Source: CAWCAW01 sp963714125
GTDB lineage: Bacteria; Actinomycetota; Acidimicrobiia; Acidimicrobiales; UBA8190
Assembly: GCA_963714125.1 (NCBI GenBank)
Contig: OY970234.1
Coordinates: 2,790,001-2,854,000 of the forward strand
Direction: 5' to 3'
DNA length: 64,000 bases
The stretch's first letter is position 1. Each line of letters begins with the position of its first letter. Positions 26,810 through 34,400 of the stretch are shown here, piece after piece. The translations under genes were made by a program, and so were the position numbers. Under the pieces are notes generated by a model. It had not been told where the DNA came from. It saw nothing but the letters and a program-made list of their open reading frames with translations, and did no database searches.

Positions 26810-27953
26810 CAGCTTCCTCTCCACAGTGGGCGGCAAAATCCCGGTAGGTGAATCGCCGCCGCAAAGCCAGGTCTCCGGTTTCGGTTATCGAATACATGGT
26901 GGGCAGGTTGACCCCGTTGAACATGTGGGCTTTCACCGTCGTGTACGCCCCCATGTTGGGAAACACCACCTGGGATCCGAGCTCGAGGGGTTCGTCGAAG
27001 GCGTAGTCACCGAAGATGTCCCCCGCCAAGCACGTGCTCCCGGTCAGTCGGTAGCGGTAGCGGCCTTTGTCCACGTGGCCGACCACGTCCGGCTCGTATT
27101 GGTACTCGTAGACCTCGGGCATGTGGTTCACCGTCGTGTCGAGGTAGACGAGAGACACCCGGCCGCTCTTGGTGATGTCGATGACAGTCGAGACCAGGCA
27201 TCCCGCCTCACGCACCAAGGAGGCACCCGGTTCAATGAACACTTCGACGTCGTAGGTGTTCGTCAACACACTGATGGCCTCAACCAAGGGTTCAACGTCG
27301 GCCTCCGGTGAGAACAGGTAGCCACCGCCGAGATTCACCCACGACACCTGGTGCAAGAGCCTCTCGAGCTTGCCCGACATGCGACGGACAGTCTTGAGCA
27401 ATGGCGCAAAATCCTTCGAATCGCAATTCGAATGGAAGTGGATCCCGTTGACACTGGCGAGGTCAACGGAATCGTTGTGAAGGGCCTGCTCGAGCTCACG
27501 CACAGGGATGCCGAGCTTGGAGTGGGATCGGCACGGGTTGAACCGATCGTCACGCACGAAAGACAGCTCGGGGTTGACCCGAAGCCCGACGCTCGCCGTC
27601 GTCAGCAGCGTCGCATAACGTGCCAGTTGTGACAACGAATTCAAGGCCACGTAGTCGCAGACTTCGTTGATCCGGGCCATCTCGTCGGGGCGGAAGCCCG
27701 GCGTCGTGATGTGCACCGATCCCTCGTCGCCGAGCAAGGAGCGAGCCAGCTCAGCCTCGAAGAGCGAACTCGCCGCGAATCCCGCCACACGCCCGCGCAT
27801 GGCACGAAGCACGTCCGCCTGTGCTTGTGCTTTCAGGGCATAAAGAAGGTGGCACCCCGTCCCGGCTACGACTTTGTTGACGAAGTCCACCGCCTCCACC
27901 ACGCGGCGTTCGTCCATCACAAAGGCCGGGGTCTCGACCCCGTCCATCCCCAT
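26796..27953 (-). CDS. PLP-dependent decarboxylase, carboxynorspermidine-decarboxylase-like
   Basis: A 385-aa fold-III PLP enzyme. The N-terminus TPAFVMDE and the PLP lysine in YALKAQAQ (Lys41) open the barrel. AASSLFEAELA, NSLSQLARY, GLRVNPELS and HSKLGIP follow as in NspC. GIHFHSNCDS, NLGGGY and the PLP-phosphate contact region FIEPGASLV come next, and the C-terminal TCLAGDIFGDY carries the catalytic Cys. NspC decarboxylates carboxy(nor)spermidine in the alternative polyamine route. No carboxyspermidine dehydrogenase lies in this window, so the true substrate may differ. ATG 27953 follows a GGGGGG ribosome site. First gene of a three-gene operon and preceded by a candidate response-regulator box. 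Confidence 0.88.
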   Translation of the reverse strand: MGMDGVETPAFVMDERRVVEAVDFVNKVVAGTGCHLLYALKAQAQADVLRAMRGRVAGFAASSLFEAELARSLLGDEGSVHITTPGFRPDEMARINEVCDYVALNSLSQLARYATLLTTASVGLRVNPELSFVRDDRFNPCRSHSKLGIPVRELEQALHNDSVDLASVNGIHFHSNCDSKDFAPLLKTVRRMSGKLERLLHQVSWVNLGGGYLFSPEADVEPLVEAISVLTNTYDVEVFIEPGASLVREAGCLVSTVIDITKSGRVSLVYLDTTVNHMPEVYEYQYEPDVVGHVDKGRYRYRLTGSTCLAGDIFGDYAFDEPLELGSQVVFPNMGAYTTVKAHMFNGVNLPTMYSITETGDLALRRRFTYRDFAAHCGEEADASL

Positions 27954-28001
27954 GTTCAATATCCCCCCGACACGTCCCCACTTCAAATGTACGAGGGCCC
28001 G

Positions 28002-28018
28002 CCTTAAATTCACCTTAA
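28002..28018 (-). promoter_or_regulatory. Candidate OmpR-type response-regulator binding site
   Basis: Read on the minus strand the site is a perfect direct repeat TTAAGG-N5-TTAAGG, an 11-base period (one helical turn). This is the hallmark of OmpR/PhoB winged-helix regulators that bind as head-to-tail dimers. Ten bases downstream lies TACATT (27991-27986), a plausible -10 box, so the repeat sits where the -35 would be. The decarboxylase ATG follows about 33 bases later. The two-component system encoded just upstream is the obvious candidate regulator. This is a single site seen by eye. Confidence 0.5.
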
Positions 28019-28049
28019 GAAACGAGGAAAGTCCCCTGGGGCGAAGAGT

Positions 28050-29513
28050 TCAGTTCTTCTGTCGCACCTCGGCATCGGCACGCACCGCCGTAGCCGAAGA
28101 CCCCCCCGAGGAACTCTGGTGGTGGGTGACCGTCGACGTCGACGCCTTCCACCCGGGTCCGGGGCGGTCGGGCAGCTCCAAGGTGACCCGGGCACCGCCG
28201 CGGGGCCGATTGGCGGCCGTAGCCCGGCCGTCATGGGCCTTGGCCACCGCCGCCACGATGGCCAAGCCCAGACCGGTGCCCTCGCCGTCTTGGGCGCGGG
28301 CAAACGGCTCGAAGGCCCGGGGCAGGAAGTCGGGGCGAAAGCCCTCACCTTCGTCGTCGACAATGATCTGGATCACCCCTGCTATCCGACGCGCTGTCAC
28401 CGTCACCACCGAGGGGCGCGGCGCTTGACGCAACGCGTTGTCCACGATGTTGGTGACGGCGTGGCGCACCTGTATGGGATCGCACGCCGTGCGGATGTCC
28501 TCGCTCTTGATGCGCAGCTCGATGCCCAGCCCTTGGGCGCTCGGAGCCAACGCGTCGCAGGCGATCATGACGAGCTCTCTGACGTTGTGTTGCACGAGCT
28601 GGGAAAGGGGCCGGCTCTCGATGTCGGCCAGGGTGATGAGCGCGTTGGAGAGCCGCGACAGCCGATCGGTCTCCTCCCCCGCGCTCTCAATGGCTGCCCG
28701 CAGCTCATCGGCGCTTCGGGGCTGGCTGAGAGCCAGATCCAGCTCCGTGCGCAACACTGTCAGAGGGGTGCGCAGCTCATGGCTGGCGAACAGAATAAAG
28801 CGCCGTTCGTGTTCGCCCGCACTTTGGATGCGATCGAGCATCTCGTTCAACGTGCGCGACAACCGGGTGAGCTCATCATCACGATCGGGTACGTGCAGAC
28901 GAACATCCGACGAACCCGATGAGATCGTTCGTGCCTCCTTGCGGATTGTCTCCACTGGCCGCAGCGTGGAACTGATCGAGTACCAGGCGATGGCCAATAC
29001 GGCCATGACGGCGATGATGCACCCCACGATGTAGCGGACGAAGAGCTGACCGAGCGCATGGCGCGTCGAACTCAGATTCTGCCCCACGAGCACGAATCCA
29101 TCGGGGCCGGGTTGGTGGTAGCGCACCACCAAGATCCGCACCGGCCCGCTGTCTCCCACCACCGTGGCCCGGGTGAAGAACCCTGAGCCCCGAACCGACA
29201 AAATGGACGACCGCGGCAACATAGGCTTCCCGGCCACGTTCTGGGTGGCTTCGACGAGCTGCAACGAACCGGAGAACACCTGGATGAACGATTTGTCCCG
29301 ATGGAAGTACCGGGTGTTGGGCGATATCAGGCCTGTGGCGGAACGTTCGATGGTGCCCTCAACCTCAATGGCGCGCACTCGCAGGCCCTGGTCAACGGCA
29401 GAAAGAAGCTCGGTACGCACCGAGAAGTACAGGTAGGTACCGAGGCTGGTGATCACGATACCGACGACGAGCCCGAATCGGAGGCTCAGTCTCGCTCTAA
29501 TCGGAAGGCGCAT
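28050..29513 (-). CDS. Sensor histidine kinase
   Basis: A 487-aa membrane kinase. TM1 is at about residues 9-31, an extracytoplasmic sensor domain of roughly 130 residues follows, and TM2 is near 165-187, then HAMP (about 190-240). The HisKA motif FASHELRTPL carries the phospho-accepting His near residue 244. The ATPase domain shows the N box (VTNIVDNALRQA), DDEGEGF (G1) and GEGTGLGLAIV (G2). The last 40 residues are Ser/Thr-rich and basic. Its ATG overlaps the response regulator stop by 17 bases, so they are co-translated. It ends 96 bases before the decarboxylase operon. Confidence 0.95.
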   Translation of the reverse strand: MRLPIRARLSLRFGLVVGIVITSLGTYLYFSVRTELLSAVDQGLRVRAIEVEGTIERSATGLISPNTRYFHRDKSFIQVFSGSLQLVEATQNVAGKPMLPRSSILSVRGSGFFTRATVVGDSGPVRILVVRYHQPGPDGFVLVGQNLSSTRHALGQLFVRYIVGCIIAVMAVLAIAWYSISSTLRPVETIRKEARTISSGSSDVRLHVPDRDDELTRLSRTLNEMLDRIQSAGEHERRFILFASHELRTPLTVLRTELDLALSQPRSADELRAAIESAGEETDRLSRLSNALITLADIESRPLSQLVQHNVRELVMIACDALAPSAQGLGIELRIKSEDIRTACDPIQVRHAVTNIVDNALRQAPRPSVVTVTARRIAGVIQIIVDDEGEGFRPDFLPRAFEPFARAQDGEGTGLGLAIVAAVAKAHDGRATAANRPRGGARVTLELPDRPGPGWKASTSTVTHHQSSSGGSSATAVRADAEVRQKN

Positions 29514-30189
29514 GGCCCTTCACGGCCACGAGGCGGTATCCGTACCCTCGTACCGTCTCGATCGACTCGCAGGAAAACGGCAGATCGATTTTTTGACGGA
29601 GGTAGCGAATGTAAACGTCGAGGATGTTCGAGGCTCCGTGAAAGTGGCTGTCCCACACGTGCTCAAGAAGGCGCTGACGAGGCACGACGTTGCCTGCGTT
29701 CAAGGCGAGAAGCTCCAAGATGGCGTACTCCTTGCGGGTGAGCTGCACCTCGGTCTCTCCCCGCCGCACTGAGAGCGACGCCGGGTCAACGCTGAGATCG
29801 CCCACGACGATGTGCGGTGTTCGTTCAATGGGTCCTCGGCGAATCAGAACACGGAGTCGAGCCAACAGTTCCTCAAAGGCAAAGGGCTTGGCGAGGTAAT
29901 CGTCGGCCCCGGCGTCAAGTCCGAGGACACGGTCATCCACCGAGTCACGAGCGGTCAACACGAGCACGGGCGATCGCTTGCCGGCGGCGCGCAGACTGCG
30001 GAGCACCTCGAATCCATCGATGTCGGGGAGCATCATGTCGAGGACGACAACGTCGTAGTCGACCTGAGAACCGAGCCACACGGCGTCCTCGCCGGTCCGA
30101 GCCAGATCGACCGCATAGGCGTGCTCTCGCAGACCTCGTTCGAGCAGCATCGAGGTCTTCAGATGGTCCTCCACCACCAAGACCCGCAT
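29497..30189 (-). CDS. OmpR-family response regulator
   Basis: A 230-aa two-domain regulator. The receiver domain has the acidic pair in VVEDH, the phospho-acceptor Asp51 in VVVLDMMLPD, Thr in LVLTARD and the conserved Lys in YLAKPF. The winged-helix DNA-binding domain occupies about residues 125-225 (VQLTRKEYAILELLALN, then VDVYIRYLRQKI-like and ETVRGYGYRL elements). ATG 30189 follows a GGGAGG ribosome site. Partner of the kinase immediately downstream. The direct repeat at 28002 fits the site type this family binds. Confidence 0.96.
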   Translation of the reverse strand: MRVLVVEDHLKTSMLLERGLREHAYAVDLARTGEDAVWLGSQVDYDVVVLDMMLPDIDGFEVLRSLRAAGKRSPVLVLTARDSVDDRVLGLDAGADDYLAKPFAFEELLARLRVLIRRGPIERTPHIVVGDLSVDPASLSVRRGETEVQLTRKEYAILELLALNAGNVVPRQRLLEHVWDSHFHGASNILDVYIRYLRQKIDLPFSCESIETVRGYGYRLVAVKGHAPSD

Positions 30190-30303
30190 GACGACGACCT
30201 CCCTACATCGGCTGTCAGCCGCGCCAACAAAAATACCAGGCTGAACGGCCAATATTGGGCTCCGCGCACCGGTGGCACACGGCGCCGTCCTCCCCGACGT
30301 ACC

Positions 30304-30987
30304 TCAGGGCGTCAGATCGACAGGCATGGATTGCCCCGAGCTGAAATACATACCCACCGATGCTGGTGAGACGCTCGAAAGGATCGGCCCGTAACTCAAT
30401 GTGACCTGCGCGCTCGCCCCGGGAGTGAGCAGAACAACGGAACGATCTTTGTGATTGGCCGAGTCGGCGTCCACCATGACCCCCTGGCCGACGCTGATCG
30501 GACACAGCGACGACGGATAGCCAGGAGCAATGCCGCAGTCGGCGGAGAAGCCCGACTTGGACGCGTCTGCGCTCGACATGACGAACTGGACGTCGGGGGC
30601 GAGCCCACTGGTCAGGTCGTCGACATCCGAAAGGTTCTCGGTGGCACGCGAAGAGTTCGTCATCGTCAGCGTGTCCCGGAAAAACTGCTGGCCTGGTGCC
30701 GCGCTCCATAAGAAACTTCCCACATCGATGTACGGAGCCGACATCACGGGCCCCGTCGCCACCAGGAACGTCGCACCCGTGGCGTCCGACACCGCCACCG
30801 ACGGCAACGTGGTCGTCGTACTCGATGGTGTCGAGGTGGCCGGCGCGCTCGTGGCTGACGACGAGGGGCCCGAGCTGCCGGGGCTGCCTCCGCAGCCGGC
30901 CAACGCCGCCAGCGCCAGCACCACAGCTGAGGCCGGGGCGACACCTCGAGTTCGGGAGCTGGCCCCGCCATTGCGCCCGCCGATCAT
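30304..30987 (-). CDS. Lipoprotein of unknown function
   Basis: A 227-aa exported protein. A basic N-terminus and Ala/Leu-rich helix end in the lipobox LAGC (Cys32), then a Ser/Thr/Pro-rich spacer of about 40 residues. The remaining 155 residues look like a beta-sandwich (alternating hydrophobic strands, one Cys pair near CGIAPGYPSSLC). The start is the ATG at 30987, which shares one base with the rhamnosidase stop (TGATG). The TTG just before it is less likely. It is coupled to the rhamnosidase gene, so it may be an accessory surface protein for that enzyme. No family recognised. Confidence 0.8.
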   Translation of the reverse strand: MIGGRNGGASSRTRGVAPASAVVLALAALAGCGGSPGSSGPSSSATSAPATSTPSSTTTTLPSVAVSDATGATFLVATGPVMSAPYIDVGSFLWSAAPGQQFFRDTLTMTNSSRATENLSDVDDLTSGLAPDVQFVMSSADASKSGFSADCGIAPGYPSSLCPISVGQGVMVDADSANHKDRSVVLLTPGASAQVTLSYGPILSSVSPASVGMYFSSGQSMPVDLTP

Positions 30988-33872
30988 CAAGCCGCACCGG
31001 AATTGTGGACGAAGTGGTACGACCCGGCGCCCACTCGGAGCACCGTCCGTCGGGCTCCTATCGCCACCACGCCGACACCGCTGGCCCGGTCAATCGGTAC
31101 CCCACTCTCGGTCATGGAGCCCGAAGGCGCCACGGGAACGTGCAGGGTGGCTGTGGCGTTGGCCGGCACGGTGACCGCTAACTCGTACCTCGTTGACGCA
31201 GCCGTGGGTCGTTGCCACGACACACCGATGGTGCCCCGAGGCGTCGGCACGGTGCCTTGGGACCACTCCAGAACCGTGCTCGGTGGCGTCACGTCGAAGG
31301 TTGCGAAGCCCGGGCTGGTCGGGCGCACCCCGAGCAGGACCTGCTGCAGGGCGATGAGCACGTTCGAACCCCACCCGTGGGACATGCTGTCGCCGTTTAT
31401 GTCTGACGGTTGCCATACCTCCCAGGTGAATGTGGCACCGCGCACCAAAATATTGGCCCACCCGTTGTTGGTCGTATCCGTCAATACCGCAATAACGTCA
31501 ACCTCTCGGCCGTTGTCCGCCAGGGCACGAAGAACGTCCAGGGCCGTCTGGGGCTCGACGCTCATACCGAGCGAGGCAACGTGCTGAGCCACTGCTTTTC
31601 GGAATTGGGCGGGGACGATCGAGTATGTCAACGCACAGGCGTTGGGATCCTGGGTGGCCGAAGACGTTTGCGAACCACCTGACTCGAGACCGTCTACGTA
31701 GATCCCGTCCGCACGGGTGAGCGTCGAGTTGATGGCAGCCAGGAGGGATCGTTGCCGGCGGCGCTGCTCGGAGACCTCGGACTTGGGCCGGCCCAGGACC
31801 GTGGCGATGTCGGCCACACGACGGAACACGTTGTATCCCAGCACGTTGATGCGTGTCACCACCGGAAACGAGTAGTCCGGCATTTCCGTGGAAGGAAGGT
31901 TCGTCACCAGACCGGTAGATGCCACGATGGCTCGGTTCACGTACTCGGCCACGTTCTTCAAAGCGGGGAATACGGCCTCCAGTAGGGCGGAGTCGCCGGT
32001 GTTCATCCAGTACTGCCACACCCATTCCGGATAGATCTCGGTGTATTCGTTGATGTCTTCGGCACCGAGCCCCGTCGGGTAGATCTTGTTGACGGCTCCA
32101 CTGGGCCAGTAGCGGGCCTGAGACTGGGCGAACTCCAGCAACGATTTGCGGGTCAGGTTCTGCTCGCCGAAGGCGGCCATGGTGGTCTGGGACTCGTTGT
32201 AGCCGTCCCACAACCACGGCCCCTTCTCTCGCGTCGGGGTGTCTATGAACTGTTCTTGGGCGGTGAACAATGCCGAGTGCCGGCTCAACGCAAAGATGTC
32301 GTTGATCGTCGTGTTCGAGCAGCTGAAGGTGGCGGCGTTTTCGTCCGGCACGATGGTGTGGCGAGTGAGAGCCACGAAATCCCCGGCCGTCAGCTCCTCG
32401 CCCGGGTCGTCCACCTGAAAGTACCGAAACCCAAGGAAATCGAAGGGGTGAAAGGTCTCGGCTCCCCCGCGCTGAATGTACGAATAGCTCATGTTCGTGT
32501 GCTGCGTGCCGTGCTGGATCGAGACCTGACCAGGCTCTCCCACGTAGAACCGGCCGGGCTGACCGTCGAGCAGGTAGCCGGCGCGCATGTTGATGAGCCG
32601 ACCGGCAACGCCATTGTGAAAGGTCACCGTCGGCACGGCGGCGTACACCTTGCCGAAATCGGCAACGATCGCTCCCGACGCCAGCGTCGTCACCGATACG
32701 GCGTTGACCGGGGTCTCCGATATACGGGTACGGACCGATACGAGGCTCGTCCACGGTTTGGTCCCCGCCGGTCCGGCCACCGTGGCCGGCTGCCAGTGGC
32801 TGTCGTCGAAGGTGGGGGTGTCCCACCCCACCGGAATGGCCGGACCGTCAATGTTCTCGGTGTAATCGACCAGGTCCCCCTCGATGTCACGTTCCGTCCC
32901 CGCCAACCACGCCCCCGCCAAGACGTTCCACGAGCCGTCGGTGGTGATCAGCTCCGAAGAGCCGTCTTCGTGGTGCACCGAAATCTGGGCAATGACTCCC
33001 GGTACGCCGGCCGGATGGCCTTTGGTCGGACCTTGCCAGTTATAGAGGAGCCCGGCCGCGTTCTGGCCCCCCGCTTGGAGTGCGGTGGTGACGTCGAGCG
33101 TCTCGTAATACATGGCGTCGGGGTAGCTGTACGCCTGACCCTTGCCGACGCGCACGCCGTTGAGATACATCTCGTACTGCTGGTCCCCCGAGACGTAGGC
33201 GCGGGCCCGGACAATGGTTGAGGGACCGAGGGTGAAGGCTTTGCGGGCATAGGTGTACTGATCGGGCTCGATGGCCACATCGGCGGGGCGACCGATCCAA
33301 CTGGCGTGCCAGTCGCCATCTTGCAGGCCGGTCTCGAAAGTCCCCGCGGGGGCCAAGGGGCTCGGGGTGCCGTCCTGGCCCCACGTCTGCACCGTCCATT
33401 GGTACGGCGTGTCCGACGCCAGGAGAGGACCGCCGTAGGGGACGAAGCTCTGCGTGGAGCTGCCCACGCGGCCCGTGTCCCACACGGTGTCCACGGTTCC
33501 TTTGCTCGATCCCGCCAGAGCTGGCTTTGTCACCACGATCCGGTACGCCGCCTGCACGGCGCCACGGCGCAGATCGTTGACCTGCCAAGCAAAATGGATG
33601 TCGTTGGCGCTCAGGCCTATGGGAGCCGCCAGTCCGTCCACGGTCAGGGCTTGGGGCGCCGATGCCGCCGCCTGTGTCTCGGCTTGCTCGGCGATTGGGT
33701 TTCCCGCCGCTCTGGTGCCAGTCGAGTCGAGGTCCGCCCGCGGATCCGAACTGCCCGAGCGCCAGGGAGGCCGAAACGCCACGGCTCCGGCGGCACCGAT
33801 GACGCCGCCTTTGAGCACCTGTCGTCGGCTGAGCAAGCTGTCGTGCGACCTGTCAACGATGTCGTCGGGCAC
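30987..33872 (-). CDS. Tat-exported alpha-L-rhamnosidase (GH78)
   Basis: A 961-aa secreted glycosidase that should release terminal rhamnose from plant or bacterial polysaccharide or glycosides. A twin-arginine signal SRRQVLKGG at about residues 15-23 precedes a hydrophobic helix. N-terminal beta-sandwich domains include WDTGRV and ASWIGR, typical of GH78. The six-hairpin catalytic domain (about 530-870) contains IDTPTREKGPWLWDGYNE, the counterpart of the family's acid/base region. Later EIYPEWVWQY and the MSHGWGS segment appear, followed by a C-terminal beta-sandwich. First gene of an operon with a lipoprotein. It diverges from the receiver-like gene at 33994 across about 120 bases. Confidence 0.92.
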   Translation of the reverse strand: MPDDIVDRSHDSLLSRRQVLKGGVIGAAGAVAFRPPWRSGSSDPRADLDSTGTRAAGNPIAEQAETQAAASAPQALTVDGLAAPIGLSANDIHFAWQVNDLRRGAVQAAYRIVVTKPALAGSSKGTVDTVWDTGRVGSSTQSFVPYGGPLLASDTPYQWTVQTWGQDGTPSPLAPAGTFETGLQDGDWHASWIGRPADVAIEPDQYTYARKAFTLGPSTIVRARAYVSGDQQYEMYLNGVRVGKGQAYSYPDAMYYETLDVTTALQAGGQNAAGLLYNWQGPTKGHPAGVPGVIAQISVHHEDGSSELITTDGSWNVLAGAWLAGTERDIEGDLVDYTENIDGPAIPVGWDTPTFDDSHWQPATVAGPAGTKPWTSLVSVRTRISETPVNAVSVTTLASGAIVADFGKVYAAVPTVTFHNGVAGRLINMRAGYLLDGQPGRFYVGEPGQVSIQHGTQHTNMSYSYIQRGGAETFHPFDFLGFRYFQVDDPGEELTAGDFVALTRHTIVPDENAATFSCSNTTINDIFALSRHSALFTAQEQFIDTPTREKGPWLWDGYNESQTTMAAFGEQNLTRKSLLEFAQSQARYWPSGAVNKIYPTGLGAEDINEYTEIYPEWVWQYWMNTGDSALLEAVFPALKNVAEYVNRAIVASTGLVTNLPSTEMPDYSFPVVTRINVLGYNVFRRVADIATVLGRPKSEVSEQRRRQRSLLAAINSTLTRADGIYVDGLESGGSQTSSATQDPNACALTYSIVPAQFRKAVAQHVASLGMSVEPQTALDVLRALADNGREVDVIAVLTDTTNNGWANILVRGATFTWEVWQPSDINGDSMSHGWGSNVLIALQQVLLGVRPTSPGFATFDVTPPSTVLEWSQGTVPTPRGTIGVSWQRPTAASTRYELAVTVPANATATLHVPVAPSGSMTESGVPIDRASGVGVVAIGARRTVLRVGAGSYHFVHNSGAA

Positions 33873-33993
33873 CGGCCAGACACACTACGACCAATGGGTC
33901 ACCACAGGCAGGTGCTCGTTCGCTGGCAGCTCCTCCCCGGTAACATGCGTTGAGCGTGTCGGCCCTTCGCACTGTTGCTCTCTGGCGATCATC

Positions 33994-34329
33994 GTGACGG
34001 CGGTCGTGGCCCTTGTCCCCGACCTCATGGACCGCTCCCGGCTGGACGCGGCGGGGCGCGCCGTGGGCACGCCAATGGTGTTTGTCAGTGATCCGTCGGA
34101 GCTGCCGGCGGCTATCCAGGCCATCGATGCTTCCCTTGTCATCGTGGACCTTTCGGCGCCAGATGCCCTTGACGCCGTGGCGGGTGCTCGAGACATTCGC
34201 ACCATCGGGTTTTGCAGCCATGTCGAGCGCGCTCTGCTTCAGAGCGCCAAGGACGCCGGCTGTGACGAGGTCATGGCTCGATCGGCGATGTTCCGACACC
34301 TGGTGGAGCTGTTGAGCCGTTGCATCTGA
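33994..34329 (+). CDS. Small receiver-like (CheY-fold) protein
   Basis: A 111-aa protein with the alternating strand/helix order of a receiver domain: VALVPDL, PMVFVSD, SLVIVDLSAPDAL, TIGFCSHV and EVMARSAMF. An Asp sits at the end of the third strand, as for the phospho-acceptor. The N-terminal acidic pair is missing and the conserved Lys of strand five is Arg. It may therefore be a degenerate or phosphorylation-independent receiver. The GTG at 33994 is the best start visible. A longer frame runs back antisense to the rhamnosidase. Its stop lies in an inverted repeat at the edge of the IS607 element. Confidence 0.65.
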   Translation: MTAVVALVPDLMDRSRLDAAGRAVGTPMVFVSDPSELPAAIQAIDASLVIVDLSAPDALDAVAGARDIRTIGFCSHVERALLQSAKDAGCDEVMARSAMFRHLVELLSRCI

Positions 34330-34349
34330 GTGGTCATAAGCACCACTCA
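34327..34349. repeat. Perfect inverted repeat between tnpB and the receiver-like gene
   Basis: An 8-base perfect inverted repeat TGAGTGGT/ACCACTCA encloses a 7-base loop. It overlaps the stop codons of two convergent genes (33994 gene and tnpB). There is no T-run on either side, so it is not a canonical intrinsic terminator. It more likely belongs to the right end of the IS607 element or the 3' end of the omega-RNA. Confidence 0.6.
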
Positions 34350-34400
34350 TGCAGCTCTCCCTTGCGAGAGAGCAGTGGCGGTCTTACCCGGTTGACCGGT
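34327..34400 (-). ncRNA. Probable 3' part of TnpB omega-RNA
   Basis: TnpB proteins use a guide RNA transcribed through the 3' end of tnpB to the element's right end. In this stretch three successive stem-loops can be drawn on the minus strand: CCGGT-TG-ACCGG (34388-34399), GCTCTC-N8-GAGAGC (34354-34373) and TGAGTGGT-N7-ACCACTCA (34327-34349). The guide would then be the flanking sequence just below 34327. The RNA's 5' boundary inside tnpB is not determined. Structure seen in the sequence; RNA identity is inferred from TnpB biology. Confidence 0.45.

Noticed and set aside
34327..34349. Inverted repeat as an intrinsic terminator
   Set aside because: There is no T-run after the stem in either direction; better explained as the element or omega-RNA end.
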